This document shows positions 16,390 through 24,759 of a DNA stretch of 64,000 bases, piece after piece. Numbering within the stretch: position 1 is the stretch's first letter; each line of letters begins with the position of its first letter. The position numbers and the translations under genes were made by a program. Under the pieces are notes generated by a model. The model was given only the letters and a program-made list of their open reading frames with translations. It had not been told where the DNA came from and did not search any database. Source of the stretch: Bacillota bacterium (GTDB lineage Bacteria > Bacillota > Clostridia > Acetivibrionales > DTU013); contig JAEZMD010000019.1 of assembly GCA_023435745.1 (NCBI GenBank), positions 1 through 64,000 on the forward strand, given 5' to 3'.

Positions 16390-17487
16390 TTATTTCTCAA
16401 TGAATTCCTCATAAAAATTATATGTTTGATTGGCCATTTTTACAAGGTTGAATTTTTCCTCAACGGCCTTCAAGGCGTTTTCTCCAAGTTCCTTCAGGAG
16501 CGCGTTATCCTCCATTATACTTTTTATTACCCGGGCTGTCCCTGCAGCGTCTTCGTATTGCACCAGCCGCCCGCATGCAGTCTTTTCATTGATAATATCG
16601 TTATTGCCGCCCATATCGGTAGCTACTACAGGCAAACCGCTCGCAAGCGCTTCCAGAATGAGAAAGCTCGAGGCTTCATGCTCTGATGAATTAAAATACA
16701 GGTCGGAGGCATTAAAAAGGTTTTTGATGTCCTTTCTGAACCCGATGAAAAGGACGTCCTCTTCCAGCTTCAGATCTGCGGTCATTTGCTTGATCTCGTC
16801 CAACAGAGGACCGTCTCCGGCCAGCACACATCTGAATTTCTTATCTGTAATTTTTTTAAGCTCCGAAATCGTCCTTACCAGGTATCTGTGACCCTTGTCA
16901 TGGGCAAATCTGGCCGCACACAGGATCACGAAGGTATCCTCGTCAATGCCGGTTTCCTCTCTGAAGGTTGAATGTTCACGCTTTCCCCAGTATTCCGGAT
17001 CTACCGCATTGAACAGAACCTTGATCTTTGAAGCGTCGACCCAATTTGAGATCATCATTTCCCTGCCTCTGTTGCACACAGCGATCACGCCTGCCTCCAA
17101 AGGATTCATAAGGCGGTTGGAAATCCTGGTGATCAGATTGTTGCGCATAATAAAATGATTGGTGTAGGCCACTTTCGCCCGGGAGCCAAATAGACGTGCA
17201 AGCATTGCGATATAGTTCTCCCTGAGAAAATGTGTATGTACAAGATCGATATTCAGTCTTCTGCACAGATCTGCAAGCTTCCTTGCTGCCTTCAGATCAA
17301 ACCGGCTTCGCATTTCAATGCGATACGTCTCAATGCCGAGCTCCTTGAGCCGTTCCGCCAAAAGGCCCTCTTCGTTGTACACAAAAAAAGCCTTGATCTT
17401 TTTGCCGTTCAGCTGCTCGATCAGAGTTTGCACATATCTCTCCGTACCGGCCTTACCCGCGTGGTTCAGCAGGTACAAAACATTCAT
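16390..17487 (-). CDS. glycosyltransferase family 4 (GT-B)
   Basis: A cytoplasmic retaining glycosyltransferase. The N-terminal half begins MNVLYLLNHAGKAGTERYV, with the glycine-rich acceptor loop. The C-terminal nucleotide-sugar domain has LCAARFAHDKGHRYLV, LAGDGPLLDEIK and the EX7E motif region EHEASSFLILEALASGLPVVATDMGGN near residues 278-300. Start choice: the ATG at 17487 has AAGGTG nine nt upstream; the upstream GTG (17499) has its ribosome site too close. It is the first gene of the polysaccharide operon, preceded by the terminator of hsp20. Confidence 0.92.
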   Translation of the reverse strand: MNVLYLLNHAGKAGTERYVQTLIEQLNGKKIKAFFVYNEEGLLAERLKELGIETYRIEMRSRFDLKAARKLADLCRRLNIDLVHTHFLRENYIAMLARLFGSRAKVAYTNHFIMRNNLITRISNRLMNPLEAGVIAVCNRGREMMISNWVDASKIKVLFNAVDPEYWGKREHSTFREETGIDEDTFVILCAARFAHDKGHRYLVRTISELKKITDKKFRCVLAGDGPLLDEIKQMTADLKLEEDVLFIGFRKDIKNLFNASDLYFNSSEHEASSFLILEALASGLPVVATDMGGNNDIINEKTACGRLVQYEDAAGTARVIKSIMEDNALLKELGENALKAVEEKFNLVKMANQTYNFYEEFIEK

Positions 17488-17571
17488 CAACCAAATCACC
17501 TTCTCCGTTCATATCTGTGCATAAGCAATACCATTGTATCATACTGCGGCAAAGCTGCAAACATATTAAAA

Positions 17572-17604
17572 ACCGGCATGCGGGATCATTTCCCGCACAC
17601 CGGT
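17572..17604. terminator. hairpin terminator after hsp20
   Basis: ACCGG-ca-TGCGGGA, a TCAT loop, then TTCCCGCA-ca-CCGGT. It lies just after the hsp20 stop (minus strand) and separates hsp20 from the polysaccharide operon. Confidence 0.7.
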
Positions 17605-17622
17605 ATCACAAGGAGAATTAAG

Positions 17623-18075
17623 TCAGTTTATATCGATCTTATGAGATTTTTCCTTTACTTCCTCTGACTTGGGCAATATTACTGTCAGTACGCCATCATT
17701 ATACTTCGCGGAAACATTCTCCTGCTTAATGCCGTCCACACGGAACGATCTGCTGCAGGAACCGTATCTTCTTTCCTTCCGTACGTAGTTCTCTCTCTCC
17801 TCATCAACCTGTTCCTTTTGCTCCATACCGACGGTAAGTACACCATCTCTTAATTCAAGCTTGATATCTTCCTTCTTTACACCCGGCATATCCGCCTCAA
17901 TAATGTACTCCTTGTCTGTCTCGCGAATGTCGGCCCTGATCGGCTGAGCCGAGGTAAAGAATCCTGCTGCGAACGGCTCATTGAAGAACTCGTCAAATAC
18001 ACTTCCCAAATTAAAAATGTTATCCCTGGTTCCCAGATGATTGGATCTCCTGCTAAATGGTACTAATCCGAACAT
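17623..18075 (-). CDS. small heat-shock protein Hsp20 (alpha-crystallin family)
   Basis: A cytoplasmic ATP-independent chaperone of 150 aa. The alpha-crystallin domain spans about residues 40-140: QPIRADIRETDKEYIIEADMPGVKKEDIKLEL, then RRYGSCSRSFRVD, and the conserved YNDGVLTVILPK (the GVL motif). A short C-terminal tail with HKIDIN carries the I-x-I motif used in oligomer contacts. The ATG at 18075 is chosen because GGAGGTG precedes it by six nt. Two CtsR-type operators and a sigma-A promoter lie upstream (18136-18216), so CtsR repression released by heat is expected. It stands alone between terminator and promoter. Confidence 0.95.
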   Translation of the reverse strand: MFGLVPFSRRSNHLGTRDNIFNLGSVFDEFFNEPFAAGFFTSAQPIRADIRETDKEYIIEADMPGVKKEDIKLELRDGVLTVGMEQKEQVDEERENYVRKERRYGSCSRSFRVDGIKQENVSAKYNDGVLTVILPKSEEVKEKSHKIDIN

Positions 18076-18135
18076 ATATAACACCTCCAGATAATATTAA
18101 TTGTTTTATATGAACGCCTTGGATAGTCTTTAGTC

Positions 18136-18216
18136 TTTGACTATCTTTGACCTTAGTTATATTTTAAGTCACCTCCTGAATATAATCAAAATCTGATTTT
18201 GACTATCTTTGACCTT
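18136..18216 (-). promoter_or_regulatory. hsp20 promoter with two CtsR operators
   Basis: On the minus strand GGTCAAAGATAGTCAAA occurs twice (18137-18153 and 18199-18215). This is the CtsR heptad direct repeat RGTCAAA-NAN-RGTCAAA, and both copies match at every specified position. Between them is a promoter TTGATT (18184-18189), a 17-nt spacer and TAAAAT (18161-18166). The upstream operator lies just before the -35 box and the downstream one covers the expected start region, so bound CtsR would block polymerase. The ctsR gene itself is not in this window, and no CIRCE element is seen. Confidence 0.9.
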
Positions 18217-18285
18217 CTGGCTCAAAAATCACCCGTTTCCATGAAATACATCCTGAAATCTCAATTTTTTGTTGTTTTTAACCTA

Positions 18286-19842
18286 TTATTGCTGCATTCG
18301 ACCCTTCTTCAGTCCGACGATTTTGAATATTTCCTCTGTCTTCAAAACACCAGTCAGCATTATCAGAAATACCGCGATAAAAAGATTAGCCGCCAATGTC
18401 AGTAATGTCATAGACGCTGTTCCCAAATGGAATATCCCAAAAAAGGCGTAAATGTATCTGCCGACCAAGACCATGACTATCCAAATCAATCCGGGCTTTA
18501 AAAGCCATCCCCTCAAATCGAAGACCAGGCCGGTAATTTTATTGATCGTGATCAGATTAAGGCCTTCTGCGACAATCAGGCTGATCGTGAAGCCCAGAAT
18601 ATAGCTTTTTATGCCAAAAGCCGGAATCAGAAAACATACTGCGGCAATTCTCAGGATTGAACCAATAATCGTGTTCCTTAGCAAAATGCCCTGCCTTCCA
18701 AGCCCATTGAGCACCCCCGTCAGCGTCTGCTGCAAATATACGAATACACAGGAGAAGGACATCAGAAGTAGAAGGTCTCCAATTTTTTCACGCCTGTAGA
18801 CCAATGCACCGATTTCATTCGAATAACAGATGAATAAGGCGGAAAAAATTACTCCAAGTACAAAAGTTACCTGGATGGATTTCGAAATCTGATAATTGAC
18901 TGCACGGTTTTTTTTAAGCGATATGGATTCGGAGATCGCCGGCACCAGTGTCGTGGCAAGAGAATTTGTGACAATTGACGGAAACAGGATGAGCGGGAGT
19001 ACCATTCCGGTCAAACGTCCGAATATCTCCATGCTGCTCTTGTCATCCAGCCCGCCCAGCGTCAGCATAGCAGGGATCAAAATATATTCAGCCGCCGACA
19101 GGGAGGAACTGACCAGTCTGTTGGCTGAAACCGGCGCGGCCGACTTCAGTAGATCAGTGATAATTTTTCGCCTTCTAATCGGTTTTCCTGTTCTCCTGAT
19201 GCCCGAAGTACGCTTTTTCCTTAATACATAAGCTATAGAAAGCACAAATAAATTTACAATTTCTCCGGCGGCGGCAGAAAATGTCGCTGCGGCGCAGGCA
19301 AAAGCAGCGCCCTTTAGAGAAATACTCCCGGCAAGAAGAAGCAGGATTAGAATTTTAACCGTTTGCTCAGCTACCTGTGAAAACGCTGTGGGTACCACCT
19401 GCTGGATGCCATAAAAGTACCCTTTTAATGCGGATGCACAGACAACAGCCGGAAGACAGGGCACAAGTACCAGCAGCGCAGCGCGGGTCCTTTCATCGCC
19501 AAGCAATCCGGCGCTGATCAGGTTCACATTTATGAATATAAGCAATGAAACGGCCATCCCTGCCATGGTTACAACGGCAAGTGCACAAGCGGTTATTTTG
19601 CCGTAATTTGCCTGATTGCTTCCTGCCGTTTGCTCAGCGATCATTTTTGAAACGGCTATGGTGATTCCTGCTGTTATTGTTAAAACCACTGCCGTATAAA
19701 CCGGGACGATCAACTCGTACAAGCCCATTCCCTCGGCTCCGATCAAATTGGACAAATAAATCCTGTATACAAATCCGAAGATTCTTGCCACCAGTCCGGC
19801 CGCCATCAGAATGACTGCTCCGCCAATAAAAGATTTTCGCAA
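18286..19842 (-). CDS. spoVB: stage V sporulation protein B-like flippase
   Basis: A polytopic membrane protein of 518 aa with about 14 helices, of the MOP superfamily. The opening SFIGGAVILMAAGLVARIFGFVYRIYLSNLIGAEGMGLYELI is typical of SpoVB/YtgP-type proteins, which flip peptidoglycan precursors (proven for MurJ/YtgP, inferred for SpoVB). The cytoplasmic loop around residue 215 is basic (RKKRTSGIRRTGKPIRRRK). It starts with TTG at 19842, with GGAG seven nt upstream. It is divergent from the GGDEF/HD-GYP gene. Its presence suggests an endospore-forming host. Confidence in SpoVB rather than another member is moderate. Confidence 0.8.
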   Translation of the reverse strand: MRKSFIGGAVILMAAGLVARIFGFVYRIYLSNLIGAEGMGLYELIVPVYTAVVLTITAGITIAVSKMIAEQTAGSNQANYGKITACALAVVTMAGMAVSLLIFINVNLISAGLLGDERTRAALLVLVPCLPAVVCASALKGYFYGIQQVVPTAFSQVAEQTVKILILLLLAGSISLKGAAFACAAATFSAAAGEIVNLFVLSIAYVLRKKRTSGIRRTGKPIRRRKIITDLLKSAAPVSANRLVSSSLSAAEYILIPAMLTLGGLDDKSSMEIFGRLTGMVLPLILFPSIVTNSLATTLVPAISESISLKKNRAVNYQISKSIQVTFVLGVIFSALFICYSNEIGALVYRREKIGDLLLLMSFSCVFVYLQQTLTGVLNGLGRQGILLRNTIIGSILRIAAVCFLIPAFGIKSYILGFTISLIVAEGLNLITINKITGLVFDLRGWLLKPGLIWIVMVLVGRYIYAFFGIFHLGTASMTLLTLAANLFIAVFLIMLTGVLKTEEIFKIVGLKKGRMQQ

Positions 19843-19985
19843 AGTTGTGCTCCGTAAATTAGTTACTTCTAATAATTATTAAAAGTTTTTTTTATTATGC
19901 TTTATTTTTCTGCGAATAACTGGTATTATTAGAATAATTATAATAAATTGTCAAAGTAGTTGCATCTTAGTGATGGGGGATACTA

Positions 19986-22715
19986 ATGATAAAGAAAAGA
20001 GTTTTTATTTTCAAGATTACTCTTGTGGCACTTTTCCTCGTATTTTCCGCCATATTGTGGATGTTCATCGCTGACCTTGACCAACAGGCCACTTTAGAGT
20101 ACAAAACTTATCAACCCTCCGAAGCAATAAGCAGGATCTCTGGATGGCAGTATCACTGGGGCGACTCTCCGGTGGACAGCGACGGAAATTTTCAATGGCT
20201 CAACCCCTCCTCATCTGAAGAAGGCTGGATAGAATTTCAATTCCCCGGAAGGCCGGAAAACCCTGAGAAATATAAATCAATCTGGATAAAAACAACTCTT
20301 CCATATACAGGCGTCAGCAATCCTTTCATCAAATTCCGAATGCCCCAGCAGTCTGTTGAGGTTTATCTGGCTGACCGATTAATATATAAATACGGCGAAT
20401 TCGACACTTCTGAGAACGTAAGAACATTGGGCAGTACCTGGCATTTCGTGCAATTGCCCTCCGATTATGCCGGCAAAACCATGATGCTTCGTACATCCAC
20501 CCCCTTTGCACAATACGCCGGTTACCTCTCGCAGCCTGTTCTTGGCAATATAGACTCTCTCTATCTTGATATATTAAAATCCAGTCTTGTTTATCTGATT
20601 TTCGGACTCCTGTTCGTATTCACCGGAAGTGCCATTCTATTGATTCAGATACTGGGACCCAGGGAATGGCGCGATCTGAAGTTTCTTGCGCTGGCCTCCG
20701 TTTTTATTGGTATGTGGTATATACTCGATACGAATATTATTCAGATTTTCTATGACCTGCCCATTTCAACGACTTATCTGCTGCATTACTTTGTCAGTCT
20801 GACTCCTGTATGGCTATTGATATATCTTGAACGCAGACTTGAACATTTATCTCCTCGTGCCTTCCTTCTAATCCGAGCATTGTGGATCCTGTTTGCGGCA
20901 GCAGCTTTTGGCGCATTTACTCTGGATATGCTGGACCTGGTCTCTGTGCTGTATTATAACCTGATCATCAACTACCTGATGGTCTTAGGAATTGGAGGCA
21001 TTGCATTTATTACAGTAAATGAAATACGTAAAGGCCGTAAGGGTCAGACGCTTCTTCTGTCGGGATTGCTGGTGTTTGGACTGACAGGGTTGTTTGACGC
21101 CCACAGGCAGGCTTTGCTAACCTCTCCGCTGACTACTGTATTCAAGCTCAGCTATGCAGGTATGCTGTACTTTTTGATTACACTGCTTATTTGCACAATC
21201 AGGGAATTCAACACATTATACAGTACGCTGAAAAGTATCTCCAATGAAAATGAAACAAACTACACATCGCTCTTTACAAATATGGCTGACGGGTTCATTT
21301 ACAGCCGCCTGGATTATGACCAGGAAGGCAATATGAAATACTGCACCATTCTTGAAGCTAACGATGCATTTATTTTAGAAACAGGGAAGCCAAAAGAAGA
21401 GCTGATTGGATCCGATTTGTTTGAGCTTTATCCGGGTATAAGAAAACACGCTCAGTATTGCGTCAATAAATATGACGAAACAGCTGCCGTTTTAGACCAG
21501 GATGTTCTCTCCGATACCGATTGTCAGAATGATGTCCTGATGCTCGGGGACAAATGGTTCAGGGTGTCCGCTTTTTGCCCGACAGCAGGAACCCTCAATA
21601 TCATCCTTTCGGATATCAGTGTAATGAAAAAAGCTGAGGAAACCATCAGGCGTCAGGCCTACACCGATAACATGACCGGGGTCTTCAGCCGGACCTATTT
21701 TGAAGAGATTCTTTCAGGAATGAACAGCATGATGAGTGTCGTAAAGCCGTTAAGTATTATTGCCATTGATATAGACGGCCTTAAAATAACCAATGACACC
21801 TTCGGCCATGATGCCGGTGACAATCTGATAAGGAAGGCGGCCAGAATCCTCACTGATGTATTCGGTACGGATGTGCCTATTGCAAGGATCGGAGGGGATG
21901 AATTCTGTATCATTCTGCCCTGTACTAGTTTTGTCACAGCGCAGGAATATACGGAACGGATTGTTAAAATGATGGAGACCTCCAATAGTCGCAATTCGAT
22001 GATCCCGATAAGTATGTCGGTCGGAATCGCCTCCTCGGATGAGGATAGCAATGAAGATATCTACAGCATATACCGCAGGGCTGATGATGATATGTACCGC
22101 TACAAAATGAGCCAGACCAGCAGCGAAAAAAGTAAGGTCATCGATATGTTACTTACGGCGTTATCTGAAAAGGACTATGTCTCACAGGGCCATGTGGAGA
22201 GAATATCTGATTTGTGCCTGCTGCTGGCCGAATCAATGAATCTGCATGAGAATCAAAAAAGAGATCTTATACTGCTTTCAAAAGTACATGATCTTGGGAA
22301 GATCGGTATACCTGACGATATCCTCAATAAACCTGCCAGGTTGACTGCAAAGGAATATGAGAGAATGAAGCTTCATGTCAAAGTGGGCTACAACATTGCC
22401 AACCGCTCGCGGGAACTGGTTACCATTGCGCCTCTGATCCTTCACCATCACGAGCACTGGAATGGAAAAGGGTATCCCGATTCGCTCAAAGGAGAAGAAA
22501 TCCCTCTGGAATGCAGAATACTTGCCATTGTTGATGCCTTTGACGCAATGACCAATGACCGGCCGTATCATAAGGGCATACCCGTTGAGGAAGCTCTTCG
22601 GGAAATAGAAAGATGTGCCGGAACGCAGTTCGATCCGGAACTGGCAATAATATTTGTTGAAAAAATCAGGAATTCTGAGCCCGGTTCTCCGGATTTGTCC
22701 GACGCTCCCGAATAG
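19986..22715 (+). CDS. 7TM sensor with PAS-like, GGDEF and HD-GYP domains
   Basis: A membrane-bound bifunctional cyclic-di-GMP protein of 909 aa. Order: signal/anchor helix (7-29), an extracellular beta domain (about 35-195, DISMED2-like), seven membrane helices (about 200-405), a PAS-like domain (about 425-545), a GGDEF domain (about 560-720) and HD-GYP (about 725-895). The GGDEF site is intact: DNMTGVFSRTYFEEIL, then RIGGDEFCIIL. The HD-GYP site is also intact: KVHDLGKIGIPDDIL, HHHEHWNGKGYPD and VDAFDAMTNDRPYH. It could therefore both make and break c-di-GMP. GGGGG lies six nt before the ATG. Its end overlaps the end of the convergent mrfB gene by 50 bp. Confidence 0.93.
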   Translation: MIKKRVFIFKITLVALFLVFSAILWMFIADLDQQATLEYKTYQPSEAISRISGWQYHWGDSPVDSDGNFQWLNPSSSEEGWIEFQFPGRPENPEKYKSIWIKTTLPYTGVSNPFIKFRMPQQSVEVYLADRLIYKYGEFDTSENVRTLGSTWHFVQLPSDYAGKTMMLRTSTPFAQYAGYLSQPVLGNIDSLYLDILKSSLVYLIFGLLFVFTGSAILLIQILGPREWRDLKFLALASVFIGMWYILDTNIIQIFYDLPISTTYLLHYFVSLTPVWLLIYLERRLEHLSPRAFLLIRALWILFAAAAFGAFTLDMLDLVSVLYYNLIINYLMVLGIGGIAFITVNEIRKGRKGQTLLLSGLLVFGLTGLFDAHRQALLTSPLTTVFKLSYAGMLYFLITLLICTIREFNTLYSTLKSISNENETNYTSLFTNMADGFIYSRLDYDQEGNMKYCTILEANDAFILETGKPKEELIGSDLFELYPGIRKHAQYCVNKYDETAAVLDQDVLSDTDCQNDVLMLGDKWFRVSAFCPTAGTLNIILSDISVMKKAEETIRRQAYTDNMTGVFSRTYFEEILSGMNSMMSVVKPLSIIAIDIDGLKITNDTFGHDAGDNLIRKAARILTDVFGTDVPIARIGGDEFCIILPCTSFVTAQEYTERIVKMMETSNSRNSMIPISMSVGIASSDEDSNEDIYSIYRRADDDMYRYKMSQTSSEKSKVIDMLLTALSEKDYVSQGHVERISDLCLLLAESMNLHENQKRDLILLSKVHDLGKIGIPDDILNKPARLTAKEYERMKLHVKVGYNIANRSRELVTIAPLILHHHEHWNGKGYPDSLKGEEIPLECRILAIVDAFDAMTNDRPYHKGIPVEEALREIERCAGTQFDPELAIIFVEKIRNSEPGSPDLSDAPE

Positions 22716-23922
22716 CCTGACACTTCCTTCTTAATCTGTCGCAACGCTTTTTTAGCTCCCCAAACTGTCTGGTGCCTGACAACCCCGAATGCAGGCAGTT
22801 TTTTACTGCCTTTTCAGCGATCTGCAGAGCCTGTTTCGGGTCATTTGCCTTATGCTCGTAATACTTGGCCATCTCAATCAGGTGAAATAGTTCAAATTCC
22901 GGATTTTCCGCCTCTACGGCCCTCCAGTGCTCCAGTGCCTGCTCATAGCTGCCGTTTCTTTTGTAAACACCGGTAAGCTTTCTCACCGCGCGCATCCTGA
23001 CGGAAAAAAGCTCGGAGCTCGCGCAGGCCTCAAGGCATTCCAACATTTCATCCGTCTTCCCGCTCGCTTCAAAAAGCCTGCCCATGCCAAGGAGCTCAAA
23101 ACCGCAGTCCGTCTCTGAAAACGGGCTGTTCATCATGGAAGACAGCTTTGACAGCAGTGAAACCATTGAAAGAATATCCTGTTCGTTATGACTGATTACT
23201 CTTTTGATCTCAGTGGCATCTCTGTCTTCGACATATTTAAAATAAACAGAGGGGATCTGCGCGCCGGGTATATCATCCTCTCTGTATTGCCCAAGTATGA
23301 ATTCTTCGAGGGATGAAAGCCTGCAGCTTTCCAGCTTGAGCCCCCATACCCGCCGGGAAGGATACAGCAGGTCCACATTCGGAAAATCCTTAAAGGATGG
23401 CCTGAGACGGTTGGAAATGAACCTGCTCTGGAGCAGGTTGATATCAAAGGCTTTTCCATTGAACGTCACAAATCCCTTATGAGCGGCAAAAAGCTGCTGC
23501 AGCTCTGCAAGCATGGCAGCCTCTTCGTTGTAGTCCCTCATGAAATACTGCCGGATGACAAATTCATCCTGCTCAAAAAAGCCTGTCCCGATCAGAAAAG
23601 CTACCGTTCCGGCGCCACCTGACAGACCGGTGGTCTCGGTATCAAGATATAACAGTTGCCCTGCCCGGAGCCCGACACAATCCTCACCGCCAAGCGCTGT
23701 GATCACATCGCTGCTCACAGCCAGCGCGGCGCCAAGCTTATATCCTCCGTGTAAAAAGGACAGGGGAATTCTCTTCTCAATTAGATAGAAGCTGCCATAT
23801 CCGTTGGTCTGAATACGCCCCCGCACCACATCATCAACATCACAACTGCTTTTGTGCTGCAGTGCTTCAGCGGATCTGCCAATCCCTTCCCGATACAATC
23901 CGAGCTTGCTCCTTAAATCCAC
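22666..23922 (-). CDS. mrfB: MrfB/YprB-type ribonuclease H-like exonuclease with TPR tail
   Basis: A DnaQ/RNase H-like exonuclease. Residues about 85-250 carry LYLDTETTGLSGGAGTVAFLIG (the DxE metal motif), FNGKAFDINLLQSRF, the LYPSRRVW segment and SHNEQDILSMVSLL, which supplies the final Asp. The C-terminal half (about 290-400) is made of TPR-like helical repeats. In Bacillus subtilis MrfB and the helicase MrfA act in a UvrA-independent pathway that repairs mitomycin C damage. Here the two genes are adjacent in the same order, about 110 nt apart. A GTG start with AAGGG upstream is used. The last 50 bp overlap the convergent GGDEF/HD-GYP gene. Confidence 0.9.
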   Translation of the reverse strand: MDLRSKLGLYREGIGRSAEALQHKSSCDVDDVVRGRIQTNGYGSFYLIEKRIPLSFLHGGYKLGAALAVSSDVITALGGEDCVGLRAGQLLYLDTETTGLSGGAGTVAFLIGTGFFEQDEFVIRQYFMRDYNEEAAMLAELQQLFAAHKGFVTFNGKAFDINLLQSRFISNRLRPSFKDFPNVDLLYPSRRVWGLKLESCRLSSLEEFILGQYREDDIPGAQIPSVYFKYVEDRDATEIKRVISHNEQDILSMVSLLSKLSSMMNSPFSETDCGFELLGMGRLFEASGKTDEMLECLEACASSELFSVRMRAVRKLTGVYKRNGSYEQALEHWRAVEAENPEFELFHLIEMAKYYEHKANDPKQALQIAEKAVKNCLHSGLSGTRQFGELKKRCDRLRRKCQAIRERRTNPENRAQNS

Positions 23923-24030
23923 TTGCCCTTCTCCTATCCTTTATGATCAATATTACAGTATTCTTTCGGTTATACCATTTATTCGTTTTTGTCGCTGTTT
24001 CAGAGTAATTTCCGGTTTCTGCCACTCCTT

Positions 24031-24759
24031 TTACTGTAAACTCCTATCCTTGCCCCCCAGTATCATCCCACCCTGCCGGATGATACCAATCAGCTTCAGG
24101 GTAAGTTCCTTCGGATTACCTGTGCCTGTAAACTCGTTGAGCGGTCCGACACAGGACGGACATCCGGACTCACAGCCACAGCCGGTCACCATACCGGCCG
24201 CCGTCTCGAACAGCTCATCGTGCAGCTCATACAATTTATCACTGAAACCGACTCCTCCGGGATAGCTGTCATAGATATATATTGTAGGGCGCTGCGTGAA
24301 GGTCGCGCGGACCTGATGGACCACCCGGATATCTCCCGGATCACACATCAGATAGATTGGAGCTGCATTGGCAAGGACATTGGAGATACCCAGAAGCCCG
24401 TTCTGCACATCCGTCTGGGACAGCTCCGGCATTGTCTCCGGCAGGCTGACCCAATAGGAGGTGGTATGCATCTCAAGCTCGGGAAGCGTGACAGGTCCGG
24501 ATCCGATGTTTTCATGGGTATGCAGCTTGATCTTCTTGAACATGGTGACGAGCGAACTGACCGAAACCTCTCCGCTGCTCCTGTGAACAGCCCTCCCGGT
24601 ATCCTCCCGGAAAACGTCGATCACCTTCAGATCCACTGCCAGATTAGCATCCGTATAATAATCCACATTCACCCTGCGCACATAGGCCTTCTTATCGTCA
24701 AAGTCCAGCTTCTCCACCTGGTATTGAACGCCCTCATGCATTATAAATCGCTTCCTCAT
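24031..24759 (-). CDS. mrfA: MrfA/YprA C-terminal part (DUF1998, zinc-binding), out of frame with the helicase part
   Basis: The C-terminal third of the MrfA helicase. It has the DUF1998-type domain with YIYDSYPGGVGFSDKLYELH and a four-cysteine zinc motif, CGCESGCPSC (about residue 200), with a nearby LNEF. In intact homologues the sequence EEAIY runs straight on into HEGVQYQVEKLD. Here those two pieces sit in different frames, one nt apart (near 24741-24750). The second frame has its own possible start at 24741 with GAGGAA ten nt upstream, or at 24759. It could therefore be made by reinitiation. A sequencing error or a recent frameshift is equally possible. Confidence 0.8.
   Translation of the reverse strand: MRKRFIMHEGVQYQVEKLDFDDKKAYVRRVNVDYYTDANLAVDLKVIDVFREDTGRAVHRSSGEVSVSSLVTMFKKIKLHTHENIGSGPVTLPELEMHTTSYWVSLPETMPELSQTDVQNGLLGISNVLANAAPIYLMCDPGDIRVVHQVRATFTQRPTIYIYDSYPGGVGFSDKLYELHDELFETAAGMVTGCGCESGCPSCVGPLNEFTGTGNPKELTLKLIGIIRQGGMILGGKDRSLQ

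Noticed and set aside
10443..17487. The polysaccharide cluster as a recently acquired island
   Set aside because: Base composition resembles the surrounding genes, and no integrase, IS element or tRNA target is at its borders.
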